Source of the DNA: Nocardioides sp. cx-173
Lineage (GTDB): Bacteria > Actinomycetota > Actinomycetes > Propionibacteriales > Nocardioidaceae
NCBI RefSeq assembly: GCF_021117365.1
Contig: NZ_CP088262.1
Location: forward strand, 3,102,501 to 3,166,500
Direction: 5' to 3'
Length of the DNA: 64,000 nt
Shown piece after piece: positions 51,836 to 59,462 of the stretch. The translations under genes were made by a program, and so were the position numbers. Within the stretch, counting starts at the first letter, position 1; each line of letters starts with the position of its first letter. The notes beneath the pieces were generated by a model. The model was not told the origin of the DNA and ran no database searches. It saw only the letters and a program-made list of their open reading frames with translations.

Positions 51836-52604
51836 CCCTCGCCCAGCAGACCACACCGAGCTCGCCGGCAAGCGCGCCCTCGTCACCGGAGGCTCCCGCG
51901 GGATCGGCGCCGCGATCGTCCAGCGCCTGCTCGACGGCGGCGCGAGCGTCGTCACGACGGCGCGCACCGTGACCGACGAGACGCCGAGCGGCGCAACCTT
52001 CATCCCAGGCGACCTCAGCACCCTCGCCGGCGCGCAGGAGCTCGCCGCAAACGCACTCGACCGGCTCGGCGGCGTCGACATCGTCGTCAACAACGCGGGG
52101 GCCGCCCGGACCCACCTCGGCGGTATTTCCGCCATCCCCGACGAGGAATGGCTCGACGCCCTGGACCTCAACTACCTCTCCGCCATCCGGGTCACGCACG
52201 CACTGCTGCCGGCGCTGCGGGAGGCCGGCGCGGGCAGCGCGATCGTCAACATCTCCTCGGTGGCGGCGCTCATGCCGGTGCCGCCACTGGCCCACTACAG
52301 CGCCGCCAAGGCTGCGCTCAACGCCTACAGCAAGGCGCTGGCCACCGAGCTCGCTCCCGCCGGGATCCGCGTCGCCACGATCATGCCGGGCCACGTGCTC
52401 ACCCCCGGTGCCGACGCGATCAACCAGACGTTCGCCGACGCGATGGGCGTCTCCTTGGCCGACATCACGGCCGACGTTCCCCTGGGTCGCCCCGGGGATC
52501 CGCGCGACATCGCCGAGACCGTCGCCTACCTCGTATCGGACCGTGCGCAGTGGGTGACCGGAGTGACCCTGACCATCGACGGCGGCCAGCTCCCGGTCAT
52601 CTAG
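51825..52604 (+). CDS. Short-chain dehydrogenase/reductase
   Basis: A 259-residue SDR. The cofactor motif is TGGSRGIG (about 20-27), NNAG lies near 90, the catalytic Ser is in IVNISSVAAL (about 143), and Tyr and Lys are in HYSAAKAALNAY (about 158). The C-terminus TGVTLTIDGGQLP is usual. The ATG at 51825 is preferred to the GTG at 51816 because a TATAGT -10 overlaps that GTG and ends 7 bases before the ATG, implying a leaderless message. It is controlled by the divergent TetR. The substrate is unknown, possibly a reactive carbonyl. Confidence 0.92.
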   Translation: MFRTPRPADHTELAGKRALVTGGSRGIGAAIVQRLLDGGASVVTTARTVTDETPSGATFIPGDLSTLAGAQELAANALDRLGGVDIVVNNAGAARTHLGGISAIPDEEWLDALDLNYLSAIRVTHALLPALREAGAGSAIVNISSVAALMPVPPLAHYSAAKAALNAYSKALATELAPAGIRVATIMPGHVLTPGADAINQTFADAMGVSLADITADVPLGRPGDPRDIAETVAYLVSDRAQWVTGVTLTIDGGQLPVI

Positions 52605-52744
52605 CCGGCGGGTCGGACCCCATCCCGCGGCAGCGGTCGTAGTTGCACCGGTGGGGCACGATGCACTGATGGACACCAGTGCGAGCCGGCTTCCGTCCGC
52701 CATCGACCCCGGCGTGGGTCCGGGCCCGAGGACGGAGGCCGGCC

Positions 52745-53488
52745 ATGACTGACCTGGAGGCGTTCCTCTCCGGCGCGCGTGTCGACGACGCCGTGGCCGC
52801 CCTGCGTCCGGACTACCGTGCGCTCCTCATCGCCGTCGACGGGCTGCCACCGTCCTCCAGCGACGCGACCGGCCGGACGGCGGAAGGCCTGCTGGTCCGC
52901 GCCGAGGAGTCGGCTGCCGAGCTGCTCTCCACCATGGCGGTGGAGGAGACGCCGCATGTCGCCGCCTGGCGTGAGGCGTACCGGCAGTTCGGTGCGAAGC
53001 CGCAACGCACCCGCAACAGCCTCGAGGCCCTGCTGCGCCGCGCCGTCGGCGGCTCGGGGCTGCCGCGGGTGAACCCGCTCACCGACATCTACAACGCCGT
53101 CAGCGTCATCCACCAGGTCCCCCTCGGCGGGGAGGACCTGACCGCCTACGTCGGTGCCCCGCGCCTGCTGCGCGCGGCGGGCACGGAGGCCTTCGACGTC
53201 GTCGCGGACGGGCAGCCGGTGGTGGAGCACCCCGAGCCGGGTGAGGTGGTGTGGTGCGACGACGCCGGCGTCACCTGCCGTCGCTGGAACTGGAGGCAAG
53301 GGCGTCGCACCCAGCTCAGGCCGGACACCACGGCCGCGCTGTTCATCCTCGACGCCCTCGCCCCCATGACCGACGCCGCCCTCACTGCCGCCGGGGACGA
53401 GCTCGTCACCCAGTTGAGCGGGCTCGGCCCCGGCGTGCGCGTCGCGACTCGCCTGCTTCGCGCGACCAGCACCACCGCTCAGGGCTGA
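52745..53488 (+). CDS. B3/B4 domain protein (PheRS-beta-like tRNA-binding fold)
   Basis: A 247-residue protein of the stand-alone B3/B4 family, named after a domain of the phenylalanyl-tRNA synthetase beta chain. YRQFGAKPQRTRNSLEALLR (80-99) with LPRVNPLTDIYNAVSVIHQVP (about 108-128) and GGEDLTAYVG is the family signature. It is thought to act as an editing-type or small-molecule-binding fold, but its cellular role is poorly defined. A GGAGG lies ahead of the ATG at 52745. Its stop sits inside the terminator hairpin shared with the convergent monooxygenase gene. Confidence 0.85.
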   Translation: MTDLEAFLSGARVDDAVAALRPDYRALLIAVDGLPPSSSDATGRTAEGLLVRAEESAAELLSTMAVEETPHVAAWREAYRQFGAKPQRTRNSLEALLRRAVGGSGLPRVNPLTDIYNAVSVIHQVPLGGEDLTAYVGAPRLLRAAGTEAFDVVADGQPVVEHPEPGEVVWCDDAGVTCRRWNWRQGRRTQLRPDTTAALFILDALAPMTDAALTAAGDELVTQLSGLGPGVRVATRLLRATSTTAQG

Positions 53489-53504
53489 CCCGTCAGCCCT
53501 GAGC
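53477..53504. terminator. Bidirectional hairpin terminator
   Basis: A perfect 12-bp stem (GCTCAGGGCTGA with its complement) and CCCG loop lie between the convergent B3/B4 and monooxygenase genes. The left arm contains the TGA stop of the B3/B4 gene, so the hairpin is partly coding. Confidence 0.8.
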
Positions 53505-53510
53505 CGCGGC

Positions 53511-55412
53511 CTACGACACGGGCGTCATGAACCGGGCGAAGTACGCCGCGATCTCGTCGTACGCGTCGAGCGGCAGCACGTGGGCGACGTACTGGTCCGG
53601 GCGCACGATGACCAGGGCGCCGCTGCGGTCGATCTCCCGCAGGTCGAAGATGTCCTCGTTCTCGAGGTCGGGCGTGAAGACCTTCTCGTAGTCCTTGAGG
53701 CCGAGGGCGCCCTTGGTCGGCAGGAAGATCCTCGGCACGTCCTCGACGTCGAAGTCCTGGAAGCCCTGCTGGTAGACCGCGTGCGCGTCGAACACCGCGT
53801 CGATGTCCGCGCCCTGCGGGGTGTACTTGACCACCGGCGACTCGGGGTCGGTCATCAGCCACTCGCCGAGCGCACCGAGCTTGGACTCGGCCGACGTGGC
53901 GGGCGCCTGGTCGGCGAAGGCGAAGAGGCGCCAGCGGGCGTCGGCCTTGTGCACGTGGCCGAGGTGGTAAGGCTTGGCGTCGGCCAGGCGGACCACCGGC
54001 GCGGAGTGGAAGCGGTAGCCGATCGGGTAGCCGTTGGCGAGCTTCTGGTGGGCGTCGTCGCCGATCAGGGTGGACCCGATCGGGTAGTGCGTCGCCACGC
54101 CGGCGGTGTAGCGCCCCGCCTGCTGGAAGATCTCCTTGACCCCGGCCAGGTCGGGGCGCCCCTCCTTCTCGTCCATGGTCTCGGGTCGCTTGCCCCCCAT
54201 CGCGGCAGCGAAGTAGCGGTCGAACTCGATGAGCTCCTTGGCGACCGGGCGCCGCTCCTCGTTGTAGGTGTCGAGCAGGCTCTGCGGGCTGCGGCCGAGC
54301 AGCACGGAGACGAGCTTCCAGCCGAGGTTGAAGGTGTCCTGCATCGAGACGTTCATGCCCTGGCCGGCCTTGGCGCTGTGCGTGTGGCTGGCGTCGCCGG
54401 CGATGAAGACGCGCGGGGAACGGCTACCGCGCTCGTCCTCGGGCACGTCGTCCATGCGGTCGGTCAGGCGCTGCGCCACCTCGTAGATCGACCACCACGG
54501 GATCTCCTTCGGCTCGAAGGTGTAGGGGGTGAAGTACTTCTGCGCGGCCTCGACGATCATCTCCTTGGTCGCCGTGGTGCGGAAGGTCTGGTCGCCCGGC
54601 TCGATCGGGCCGAGGTCGACGTACAGGCGCGAGAGGAAGCCGCCCTCGCGCGGGATGATGCCGATGCCGCCGGCACCGTCGGTGCGGATGATCGCCTTGT
54701 GCCGGATGTCGGGGAAGTCGGTGACGGCCAGGACGTCGAGCACGCCGTAGGCGTGGTTCATCGAGTCGCCCTTGAGCTCCAGGCCCAGCCCGCGGCGGAT
54801 GGAGCTGCGCGCGCCGTCGCAGCCCACGACGTAGCGGGCCTTGATGACCAGGTCCGGCTCGGACTCCGCCATGCCGGCCCGGCGCACCTTCACCTCGAGG
54901 GGCTGGTCGTGGTCGGCGGGCACCTCGATGCCGACGACCTCCATGCCGTACTCGCACTGGAGCCGGCTCGGCGAGGCGGCTGCGCGGTCGACGAGGTACT
55001 GCTGCAGGCGGGCCTGGTTGACGATGACATGGGGGAACTCCGACAGGCCGGCCTCGGTGTCGGGCACGCGGCCGGTGCGGTGGATGTCGCCCTTCTCGTC
55101 CGGACCCCAGAAGACGGTCTCGGTGATCTGGTAGGCCTCGCGCAGCAGCTTGTGGGCGAGGTCGAAGGCGTTGAACATCTCGACCGTGCGGCAGGCGACA
55201 CCGTCGGCCTGGCCGAGCGTCATCGGGGTCTCGCGCCGCTCGATGAAGCGGGTCGAGATCTCCGGGAAGTCGGCGAGCTGGGCCGCCAGGATCGACCCGG
55301 CCGGGCCGGAGCCGACCACGAGGACGTCGACGACGTCCGTGTCGTGTGCGATCTGCGCATCGGGCTTCAGGTCGGGGTCACCGTGGTGGAAGCCGTTGAG
55401 GTGGATCTGCAT
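53511..55412 (-). CDS. FAD-dependent aromatic monooxygenase (phenol 2-monooxygenase / 3-hydroxybenzoate 4-monooxygenase type)
   Basis: A 633-residue class A flavin hydroxylase. GxGxxG is VVGSGPAGSILAAQL (about 32-46), the DG motif VGCDGARSSIRR (about 195), and the GD motif IAGDASHTHSAKAGQGMNVS (about 340). A C-terminal thioredoxin-like domain of about 170 residues (VRLADAKPYHLGH onward) is typical of phenol hydroxylase and 3-hydroxybenzoate 4-monooxygenase. It hydroxylates a phenolic ring with NAD(P)H. The ATG at 55412 was chosen over GTG 55421. It is divergent from a double MarR regulator and probably repressed by it. A link to protocatechuate-type cleavage (22679-28080) is possible. Confidence 0.9.
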   Translation of the reverse strand: MQIHLNGFHHGDPDLKPDAQIAHDTDVVDVLVVGSGPAGSILAAQLADFPEISTRFIERRETPMTLGQADGVACRTVEMFNAFDLAHKLLREAYQITETVFWGPDEKGDIHRTGRVPDTEAGLSEFPHVIVNQARLQQYLVDRAAASPSRLQCEYGMEVVGIEVPADHDQPLEVKVRRAGMAESEPDLVIKARYVVGCDGARSSIRRGLGLELKGDSMNHAYGVLDVLAVTDFPDIRHKAIIRTDGAGGIGIIPREGGFLSRLYVDLGPIEPGDQTFRTTATKEMIVEAAQKYFTPYTFEPKEIPWWSIYEVAQRLTDRMDDVPEDERGSRSPRVFIAGDASHTHSAKAGQGMNVSMQDTFNLGWKLVSVLLGRSPQSLLDTYNEERRPVAKELIEFDRYFAAAMGGKRPETMDEKEGRPDLAGVKEIFQQAGRYTAGVATHYPIGSTLIGDDAHQKLANGYPIGYRFHSAPVVRLADAKPYHLGHVHKADARWRLFAFADQAPATSAESKLGALGEWLMTDPESPVVKYTPQGADIDAVFDAHAVYQQGFQDFDVEDVPRIFLPTKGALGLKDYEKVFTPDLENEDIFDLREIDRSGALVIVRPDQYVAHVLPLDAYDEIAAYFARFMTPVS

Positions 55413-55433
55413 GTCGAGCACCGCCTGCGTGAT

Positions 55434-55466
55434 TAGTTTGTGTGCATACTAGTTTTCGCGAGACTA
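55434..55466. promoter_or_regulatory. Two overlapping TAGT...ACTA palindromes (candidate MarR operator)
   Basis: TAGTTTGTGTGCATACTA (55434-55451) has TAGTnTG/CAnACTA arms. A second element TAGTTTTCGCGAGACTA (55450-55466) shares its first two bases with the end of the first. Both lie between the divergent monooxygenase (55412) and MarR (55559) genes, 22-54 bases before the monooxygenase start, where a bound repressor would block it. Confidence 0.6.
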
Positions 55467-55558
55467 TGCGTCTCCCACCAGCCCGACAACACCAAGCCTC
55501 ACTCAGCGGGGTTTGGGCGCCGGAGTTGCAGACGATCATCGGACGGAGGCTCGGCGCC

Positions 55559-56434
55559 ATGACGAACGAGCGGACGCTCGGCCAGCTGCTGCACCGCTGC
55601 CACCAGGTCAACACCGCCATCTGGACCAGGACCTTCGGACCCACGCTGACCGCGCCCCAGTACGCCGTCCTCTCGGTGGTCGCGGAGTCGGAGACCCACG
55701 ACATGCAGACCGTCGCCACCATCGGGGCGCTCGACAAGGCCACGATGACCGGCGTCGTGCGACGGCTCGAGGCCGGAGGCTGGATCCGCCGCGCCCGGCA
55801 CCCCGATGACGGGCGGCGCCAGACGCTCGCCCTCACGCCCTCGGCGGAGCTCGTCCTGAGTCAGACGCTGGACCTGGTCGCGGCCGCGCGGGAGGAGCTG
55901 CTGGCTCCGGTGCCGACCGAGGACCACGCCCGAGCGACCGAAGGCCTGCGCAGGCTCGCCCGGGCCGACGAGGTGCCGCCGCACCTGACCCCCGACGTGG
56001 AGCCGGCCTGGGCCAAGGTGGGGAGCTCCCCCGGTCACCTCATCCGCAGGGCCCAGCAGGTGCACACCTCGCAGTGGTCGGCGGAGTTCGGCCAGGAGCT
56101 CACGGCTCCTCAGTACGCGGTGCTGCGGACGCTGAGCACGGCGGGCGAGAGCAGGCAGACCCGGCTCGTCGAGCTGATCGCGCTGGACAAGGCGACGCTG
56201 TCCGGCGTCATCGACAGGCTGGCGCGCCGGGGCCTGGTGGTGAGCAGGCCGGACCCGGCCGACCGACGAAGCCGCCTCGTGGCGCTCACGGACGCCGGAC
56301 GCGCCCTGAACGAGGCGGCCCTCCCCCGAGCAGAGCGAGTGCAGGCACAGACCACGGCGCCGGTGCCGCCGGCCGAGCGCGCGTGGCTCGACCACGTCCT
56401 CGAGCTGCTCGCCTTCCGGGGCGAGGCGTCATAG
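55559..56434 (+). CDS. Double MarR-domain regulator (single-chain tandem duplication)
   Basis: A 291-residue protein holding two MarR domains in one chain, twice the normal length. Domain 1 (about 5-140) contains LTAPQYAVLSVVAESETHD, ALDKATMTGVVRRLEAGGWI and HPDDGRRQTLALT. Domain 2 (about 160-290) contains LTAPQYAVLRTLSTAGESRQ, ALDKATLSGVIDRLARRGLV and DPADRRSRLVALT. MarR regulators work as homodimers, so this probably folds as a covalent dimer-like unit. The ATG at 55559 has GGAGG 9 bases upstream and gives a standard start. The longer frame crosses the operator region. It probably represses the divergent monooxygenase. Confidence 0.87.
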   Translation: MTNERTLGQLLHRCHQVNTAIWTRTFGPTLTAPQYAVLSVVAESETHDMQTVATIGALDKATMTGVVRRLEAGGWIRRARHPDDGRRQTLALTPSAELVLSQTLDLVAAAREELLAPVPTEDHARATEGLRRLARADEVPPHLTPDVEPAWAKVGSSPGHLIRRAQQVHTSQWSAEFGQELTAPQYAVLRTLSTAGESRQTRLVELIALDKATLSGVIDRLARRGLVVSRPDPADRRSRLVALTDAGRALNEAALPRAERVQAQTTAPVPPAERAWLDHVLELLAFRGEAS

Positions 56435-56552
56435 CCACCCCTTTGCGGCGGAAGACCCACTGTCCGCAGGGGCGACAAGATGTCGTCAAGAGTCGCCGAC
56501 AACGCAGGCTGCGCGTGCGGAACTGCCCTAGCATCGCGGGCGTGAGGTGCCC

Positions 56553-57560
56553 ATGTTGAACCTGCGGATCTCATCGCCGACGAACCTCACTGCCGCCGTC
56601 TTGGCGACCCTCTCCTCCGACCCAGCGGTCAGCGAGCTCGCCTCGATCCCGGGCGCGTCCCTGCGCCCTCAAGGCGATCTCATCCTCGCGAGCGTCGCGC
56701 GCGAAGCAGCCAACGACCTCATCGACCGGCTCCGGGAGCTCGGCGTACAGCACGAAGGCAGCATCCAGATCGCCCCAGCAGGCGCTTGGATGTCCAGCCG
56801 GGCCCTGTCCGCTCAACAACTTGCCCCCGGCAGCGGTGCGGACTCCGTCGTCTGGGCCGACGTCACGCAGCAGGCCTACGAGGACTCCGAGCCCAACTGG
56901 ACCTTCCTCAGCCTGATCAGCCTGGCCACCCTGATCGCCGGAATCGCGATCATCCTCGACTCCCAGATCCTCGTCATCGGCGCGATGGTCATCGGACCGG
57001 AGTTCGGCGCCATCGCTGCTCTCGGCGTGGCCCTCGTCCGCCGCCGGCACGGACTCCTCGGTCAGGCCCTTCGAGCGCTGGCGCTGGGATTCGCGGTCGG
57101 CATCGCCGTCACCACGCTCGCCGCTCTCGCCGCTCGCGGCCTCGGCTGGGTCAGCGTCGCGGACGTGACGGCCATCCGGCCTGCCACCGGCTTCATCTAC
57201 ACGCCCGACCGGTGGTCCTTCATCGTCGCGCTCATTGCCGCCGCCGCCGGGGTCCTCGCCCTCACCTCTGCTCGGGTGGGTGGACTGTCAGGCGTCTTCA
57301 TCTCCGTCACCACGATTCCCGCAGCAGCCAACATCGCCCTGGGCATCGCCTTCGGTGTCCCGGAGGAGATCTGGGGCAGTGTGCAGCAACTGCTGCTCAA
57401 CGTCGCGGGCATGGCCATCGCCGGCTGGGCGACGTTGCTTCTCCAGCAGGTCGTCTGGGGGCGCGTATCCACGGGCCGCTCACGACTCGCCACCCGGCTC
57501 CGCACCCGCGCCCGTGGTCGACGTGCATCATCCTCGACACCGGGGGCGAGCGGCCCGTGA
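56553..57560 (+). CDS. DUF389 membrane protein
   Basis: A 335-residue protein of the DUF389 family. An N-terminal soluble domain of about 85 residues (with VREAANDLIDRLRELGVQHEG-like alpha/beta pattern) is followed by about six membrane segments from residue 120. The family block ILDSQILVIGAMVIGPEFGA (136-155), then LGVALVRRRHG, is diagnostic. The family function is not established, and members are often near stress or transport genes. The ATG at 56553 was preferred to the GTG at 56547. The C-terminus is basic and Ser/Arg-rich. No operon partners are apparent. Confidence 0.85.
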   Translation: MLNLRISSPTNLTAAVLATLSSDPAVSELASIPGASLRPQGDLILASVAREAANDLIDRLRELGVQHEGSIQIAPAGAWMSSRALSAQQLAPGSGADSVVWADVTQQAYEDSEPNWTFLSLISLATLIAGIAIILDSQILVIGAMVIGPEFGAIAALGVALVRRRHGLLGQALRALALGFAVGIAVTTLAALAARGLGWVSVADVTAIRPATGFIYTPDRWSFIVALIAAAAGVLALTSARVGGLSGVFISVTTIPAAANIALGIAFGVPEEIWGSVQQLLLNVAGMAIAGWATLLLQQVVWGRVSTGRSRLATRLRTRARGRRASSSTPGASGP

Positions 57561-57592
57561 GGTTGTCCGGTCAGGTCTTGCCCGATCGGGTG

Positions 57593-58021
57593 TCAGCCCT
57601 CGGGTGTGGGCGTGTCCCACGGATCATGGACCGGCACCCCGAGGGGCTCGAAGTGTCGGACGTTGCGCGTCACCACCGTCATTCCAGCAGACTCCGCAAC
57701 CGCCGCGATGAGAGCGTCGTCGAACGGCGCGTGCTCGGGAACCCGATAGCCAGCAAGGATTCGCGCCGCTGGCAAGTCGAACGGGAGCACCCGGTCCGCG
57801 AACGCGGGCAGCACGTTGTCCTCGAACCAACGTCGAAGAAGCACTCCCTGCCTTGCGTCGGTACGTTCCTTCGCGACCACGCTGCGCTCGATCTCCGCGA
57901 CGGTCAACGCCGAGACGAACTGGTCGCCAACCGGCACCGACGTAGCCCACGCCTCCACCGCGAGGTTCCGACCGCGGACCCGCAGCGCGGACACCACGTT
58001 GGTGTCCAGCAGGTACCTCAC
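57593..58021 (-). CDS. vapC: PIN-domain ribonuclease toxin, VapC/FitB-like
   Basis: A 142-residue PIN-domain protein. The four acidic positions are Asp6 (YLLDTNVVS), Glu43/45 (VAEIERS), Asp near 101 (FDDALIAA) and the TRNVRHFE segment near 118. VapC toxins cleave RNA, often tRNA or rRNA, when not bound by their antitoxin. Its ATG overlaps the antitoxin stop by four bases (ATGA), the usual coupled arrangement. It is convergent with the DUF389 gene. The pair forms a type II toxin-antitoxin module. Confidence 0.92.
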   Translation of the reverse strand: MRYLLDTNVVSALRVRGRNLAVEAWATSVPVGDQFVSALTVAEIERSVVAKERTDARQGVLLRRWFEDNVLPAFADRVLPFDLPAARILAGYRVPEHAPFDDALIAAVAESAGMTVVTRNVRHFEPLGVPVHDPWDTPTPEG

Positions 58022-58245
58022 AGGTGCGCTGATCGAGCCGTCAGCCCCAGCCGCTCGGGCTCGAACTCAATGTCAGCGCCCTCGTCCGTGCCCAGCAGAT
58101 CGACGATCGTGACAGGCTCGTCACTGAGTGCCTTCGTCAGCGCGTCGCGCGCCTCGGCCTCCACCGACCGGTGGCTCTGCTTGGCACGCTTGCGCAGCGC
58201 CGCCTTGGTCCCAACGGGAAGGTTGCGGATCAGAATCTGCTCCAT
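58018..58245 (-). CDS. vapB: Ribbon-helix-helix antitoxin, FitA/VapB-like
   Basis: A 75-residue protein. [20 protein letters not shown] (2-21) with [16 protein letters not shown] (about 25-40) is the FitA-type ribbon-helix-helix DNA-binding domain. The C-terminal tail [18 protein letters not shown] is acidic or mixed and should wrap the toxin. The ATG at 58245 has GGAGGT 5 bases upstream. A GTG three bases earlier is an alternative. A perfect dyad at 58257-58276 lies directly upstream, so the protein, alone or with its toxin, likely represses its own operon. Confidence 0.92.
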   Translation of the reverse strand: MEQILIRNLPVGTKAALRKRAKQSHRSVEAEARDALTKALSDEPVTIVDLLGTDEGADIEFEPERLGLTARSAHL

Positions 58246-58256
58246 CACTCACCTCC

Positions 58257-58276
58257 GATATCGATACAACGATATC
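58257..58276 (-). promoter_or_regulatory. vapBC autoregulatory operator
   Basis: GATATCG-n6-CGATATC is a perfect 7-bp dyad with a 6-bp spacer, immediately upstream of the antitoxin ribosome-binding site. Its AT-rich character in very GC-rich surroundings fits an overlapped promoter (on the minus strand the spacer is TTGTAT). Such sites are typical of ribbon-helix-helix antitoxin autoregulation. Confidence 0.75.
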
Positions 58277-58680
58277 ACGGCTGGCGGAAGCCACGTCTCT
58301 TCAGCTTCGGCGCCAACGGTGCTCCAACGGCGTTGAGGCTCGGTGGGTTCACCGGGAGGAGCCTGCGCAGGCATTCGCCACGAGGTCGGTCCCGATGCCT
58401 TCCTCGGCGAAGGCGGCGCGCATGCTGTCGAGCGGGCGCCTCCCCGCGCGAGTGGCGGCGCGCCCCCGCCTCCACCTTCGACGACCCCACCGATGCAGTG
58501 GTGGCGCGGGTCCACTGACCGCGAGGCCCGCCATCGGCTGCGACGTCGGCCTGCGAGTGGCGGGGCAGGACCAGGAACCGCGATTCACTTGAGCTCCTAG
58601 TCCGCGCGCGACTCTGACGGAGCCGGGGCAATGCGACGCGAGGGCCCAGCGCGTGCGCGTCCGAAAGACGCAGTGGACGG
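58277..58680. other. 404-bp stretch without a supported gene
   Basis: The stretch between vapBC and the SRPBCC gene shows several overlapping short open frames on both strands, all with Arg/Pro-rich compositions expected from random GC-rich reading frames. No start with a good ribosome-binding site, no recognisable domain and no strong repeat or hairpin was found. It may be a decayed gene or the remains of an insertion boundary. Confidence 0.5.
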
Positions 58681-59223
58681 TCAACGGATTGCGAAATACC
58701 GCCGCAAGCGTCGTTGTCGATGCCTGAAGAAGGGATCGATCACCCGTGCGAGGACTGCGGCGAGGCCTGGAACAGGCACCCGAGGCTGGAAGGTGACCCG
58801 ATCATGAACCCGGGTGCCGCCAGGGACCGGCGTCAACCGCCGCTCGTGCTCCCAACTGCGCATGCTCAACATCGTGGAGCGCTCGAGGAATCGGACGCCC
58901 ACCTCGACCTCGACAACCGTCAGATGATCGAAGTCGAAGGGGATGAAACCGAACAATCGGAGCCACGCGCGACCGATCGGCTGCCCCAACGGCACGGTGT
59001 CCACTGTCAATCCGACCGCTCGACGCGGCATCTTCATCGTCATCCAGGGCCGCATCTCGTAGTTGATGCCGTCGGGTTGAACCACGCGCTCCCATACCGC
59101 AGACGGGGAAGCAGGCACTTCTATCTGGTTCTCAACAGTCTTGGTCGGTATGGCCGTTCCCTCCTCGAGCAGGGCCGCCGCATCTTCACACAAGCTTGTC
59201 GGCAGCGATTGGGCACGCACCAT
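58681..59223 (-). CDS. SRPBCC (polyketide cyclase/START-like) family protein, start uncertain
   Basis: The C-terminal 157 residues, from TKTVENQIEVPASPSAVWER, follow the SRPBCC ligand-binding fold and end with DPFFRHRQRRLRRYFAIR. The fold binds hydrophobic ligands. The start is unclear. ATG at 59223 gives 180 residues with about 24 extra N-terminal residues, whereas a strong GAGGAGGG lies 8 bases before an ATA codon (59149-59151) at the exact place where the domain should begin. The real start might be that ATA, or the ATG upstream, or the gene may have lost its start codon. It lies next to the IS insertions. Confidence 0.6.
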   Translation of the reverse strand: MVRAQSLPTSLCEDAAALLEEGTAIPTKTVENQIEVPASPSAVWERVVQPDGINYEMRPWMTMKMPRRAVGLTVDTVPLGQPIGRAWLRLFGFIPFDFDHLTVVEVEVGVRFLERSTMLSMRSWEHERRLTPVPGGTRVHDRVTFQPRVPVPGLAAVLARVIDPFFRHRQRRLRRYFAIR

Positions 59224-59349
59224 CCGCGGCGCGTGAGCCTGTCGCAATCCTGACGCGGGGCTTCTGGGTCCCAAACCGCGGCACAAGCCGGAATGGCTCA
59301 AATACCAAGCGGCCCCTGCCCTGCGTTTCCGCAGATCAGGGGCCACTTT

Positions 59350-59365
59350 CTTGTAGCGGGGGCAG
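59350..59365 (+). repeat. Target-site duplication, left copy (CTTGTAGCGGGGGCAG)
   Basis: A direct repeat of 16 bp that is also present between the two IS copies (60745-60760) and, one base shorter, at 62140-62154. It is the 3'-terminal part of the initiator tRNA gene read on the plus strand, plus the bases just beyond it. It marks the insertion target. Confidence 0.85.
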
Positions 59366-59371
59366 TGTTCT

Positions 59372-59437
59372 GGTTCAGGACATCGGCGACACAGGTCTCA
59401 AGACATAGGCGACACCTGTCTCGGGTCATTGGCGACA
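59372..59437 (+). repeat. Three 22-bp iterated repeats at the left IS end
   Basis: Units start at 59372, 59394 and 59416 and share the pattern kGTyTCnrGwCATnGGCGACA. The same unit occurs inverted at the right end (60718-60739). Such repeats probably bind the transposase. The same array is present in copy 2 at 60767-60832. Confidence 0.7.
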
Positions 59438-59462
59438 GCTTCAGGAGGCTCGATGCTCGGCC

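Noticed and set aside
55442..55558. Upstream extension of the MarR gene start
   Set aside because: The extended N-terminus would read through the palindromes. The ATG at 55559 has a good ribosome-binding site and gives a standard MarR start.
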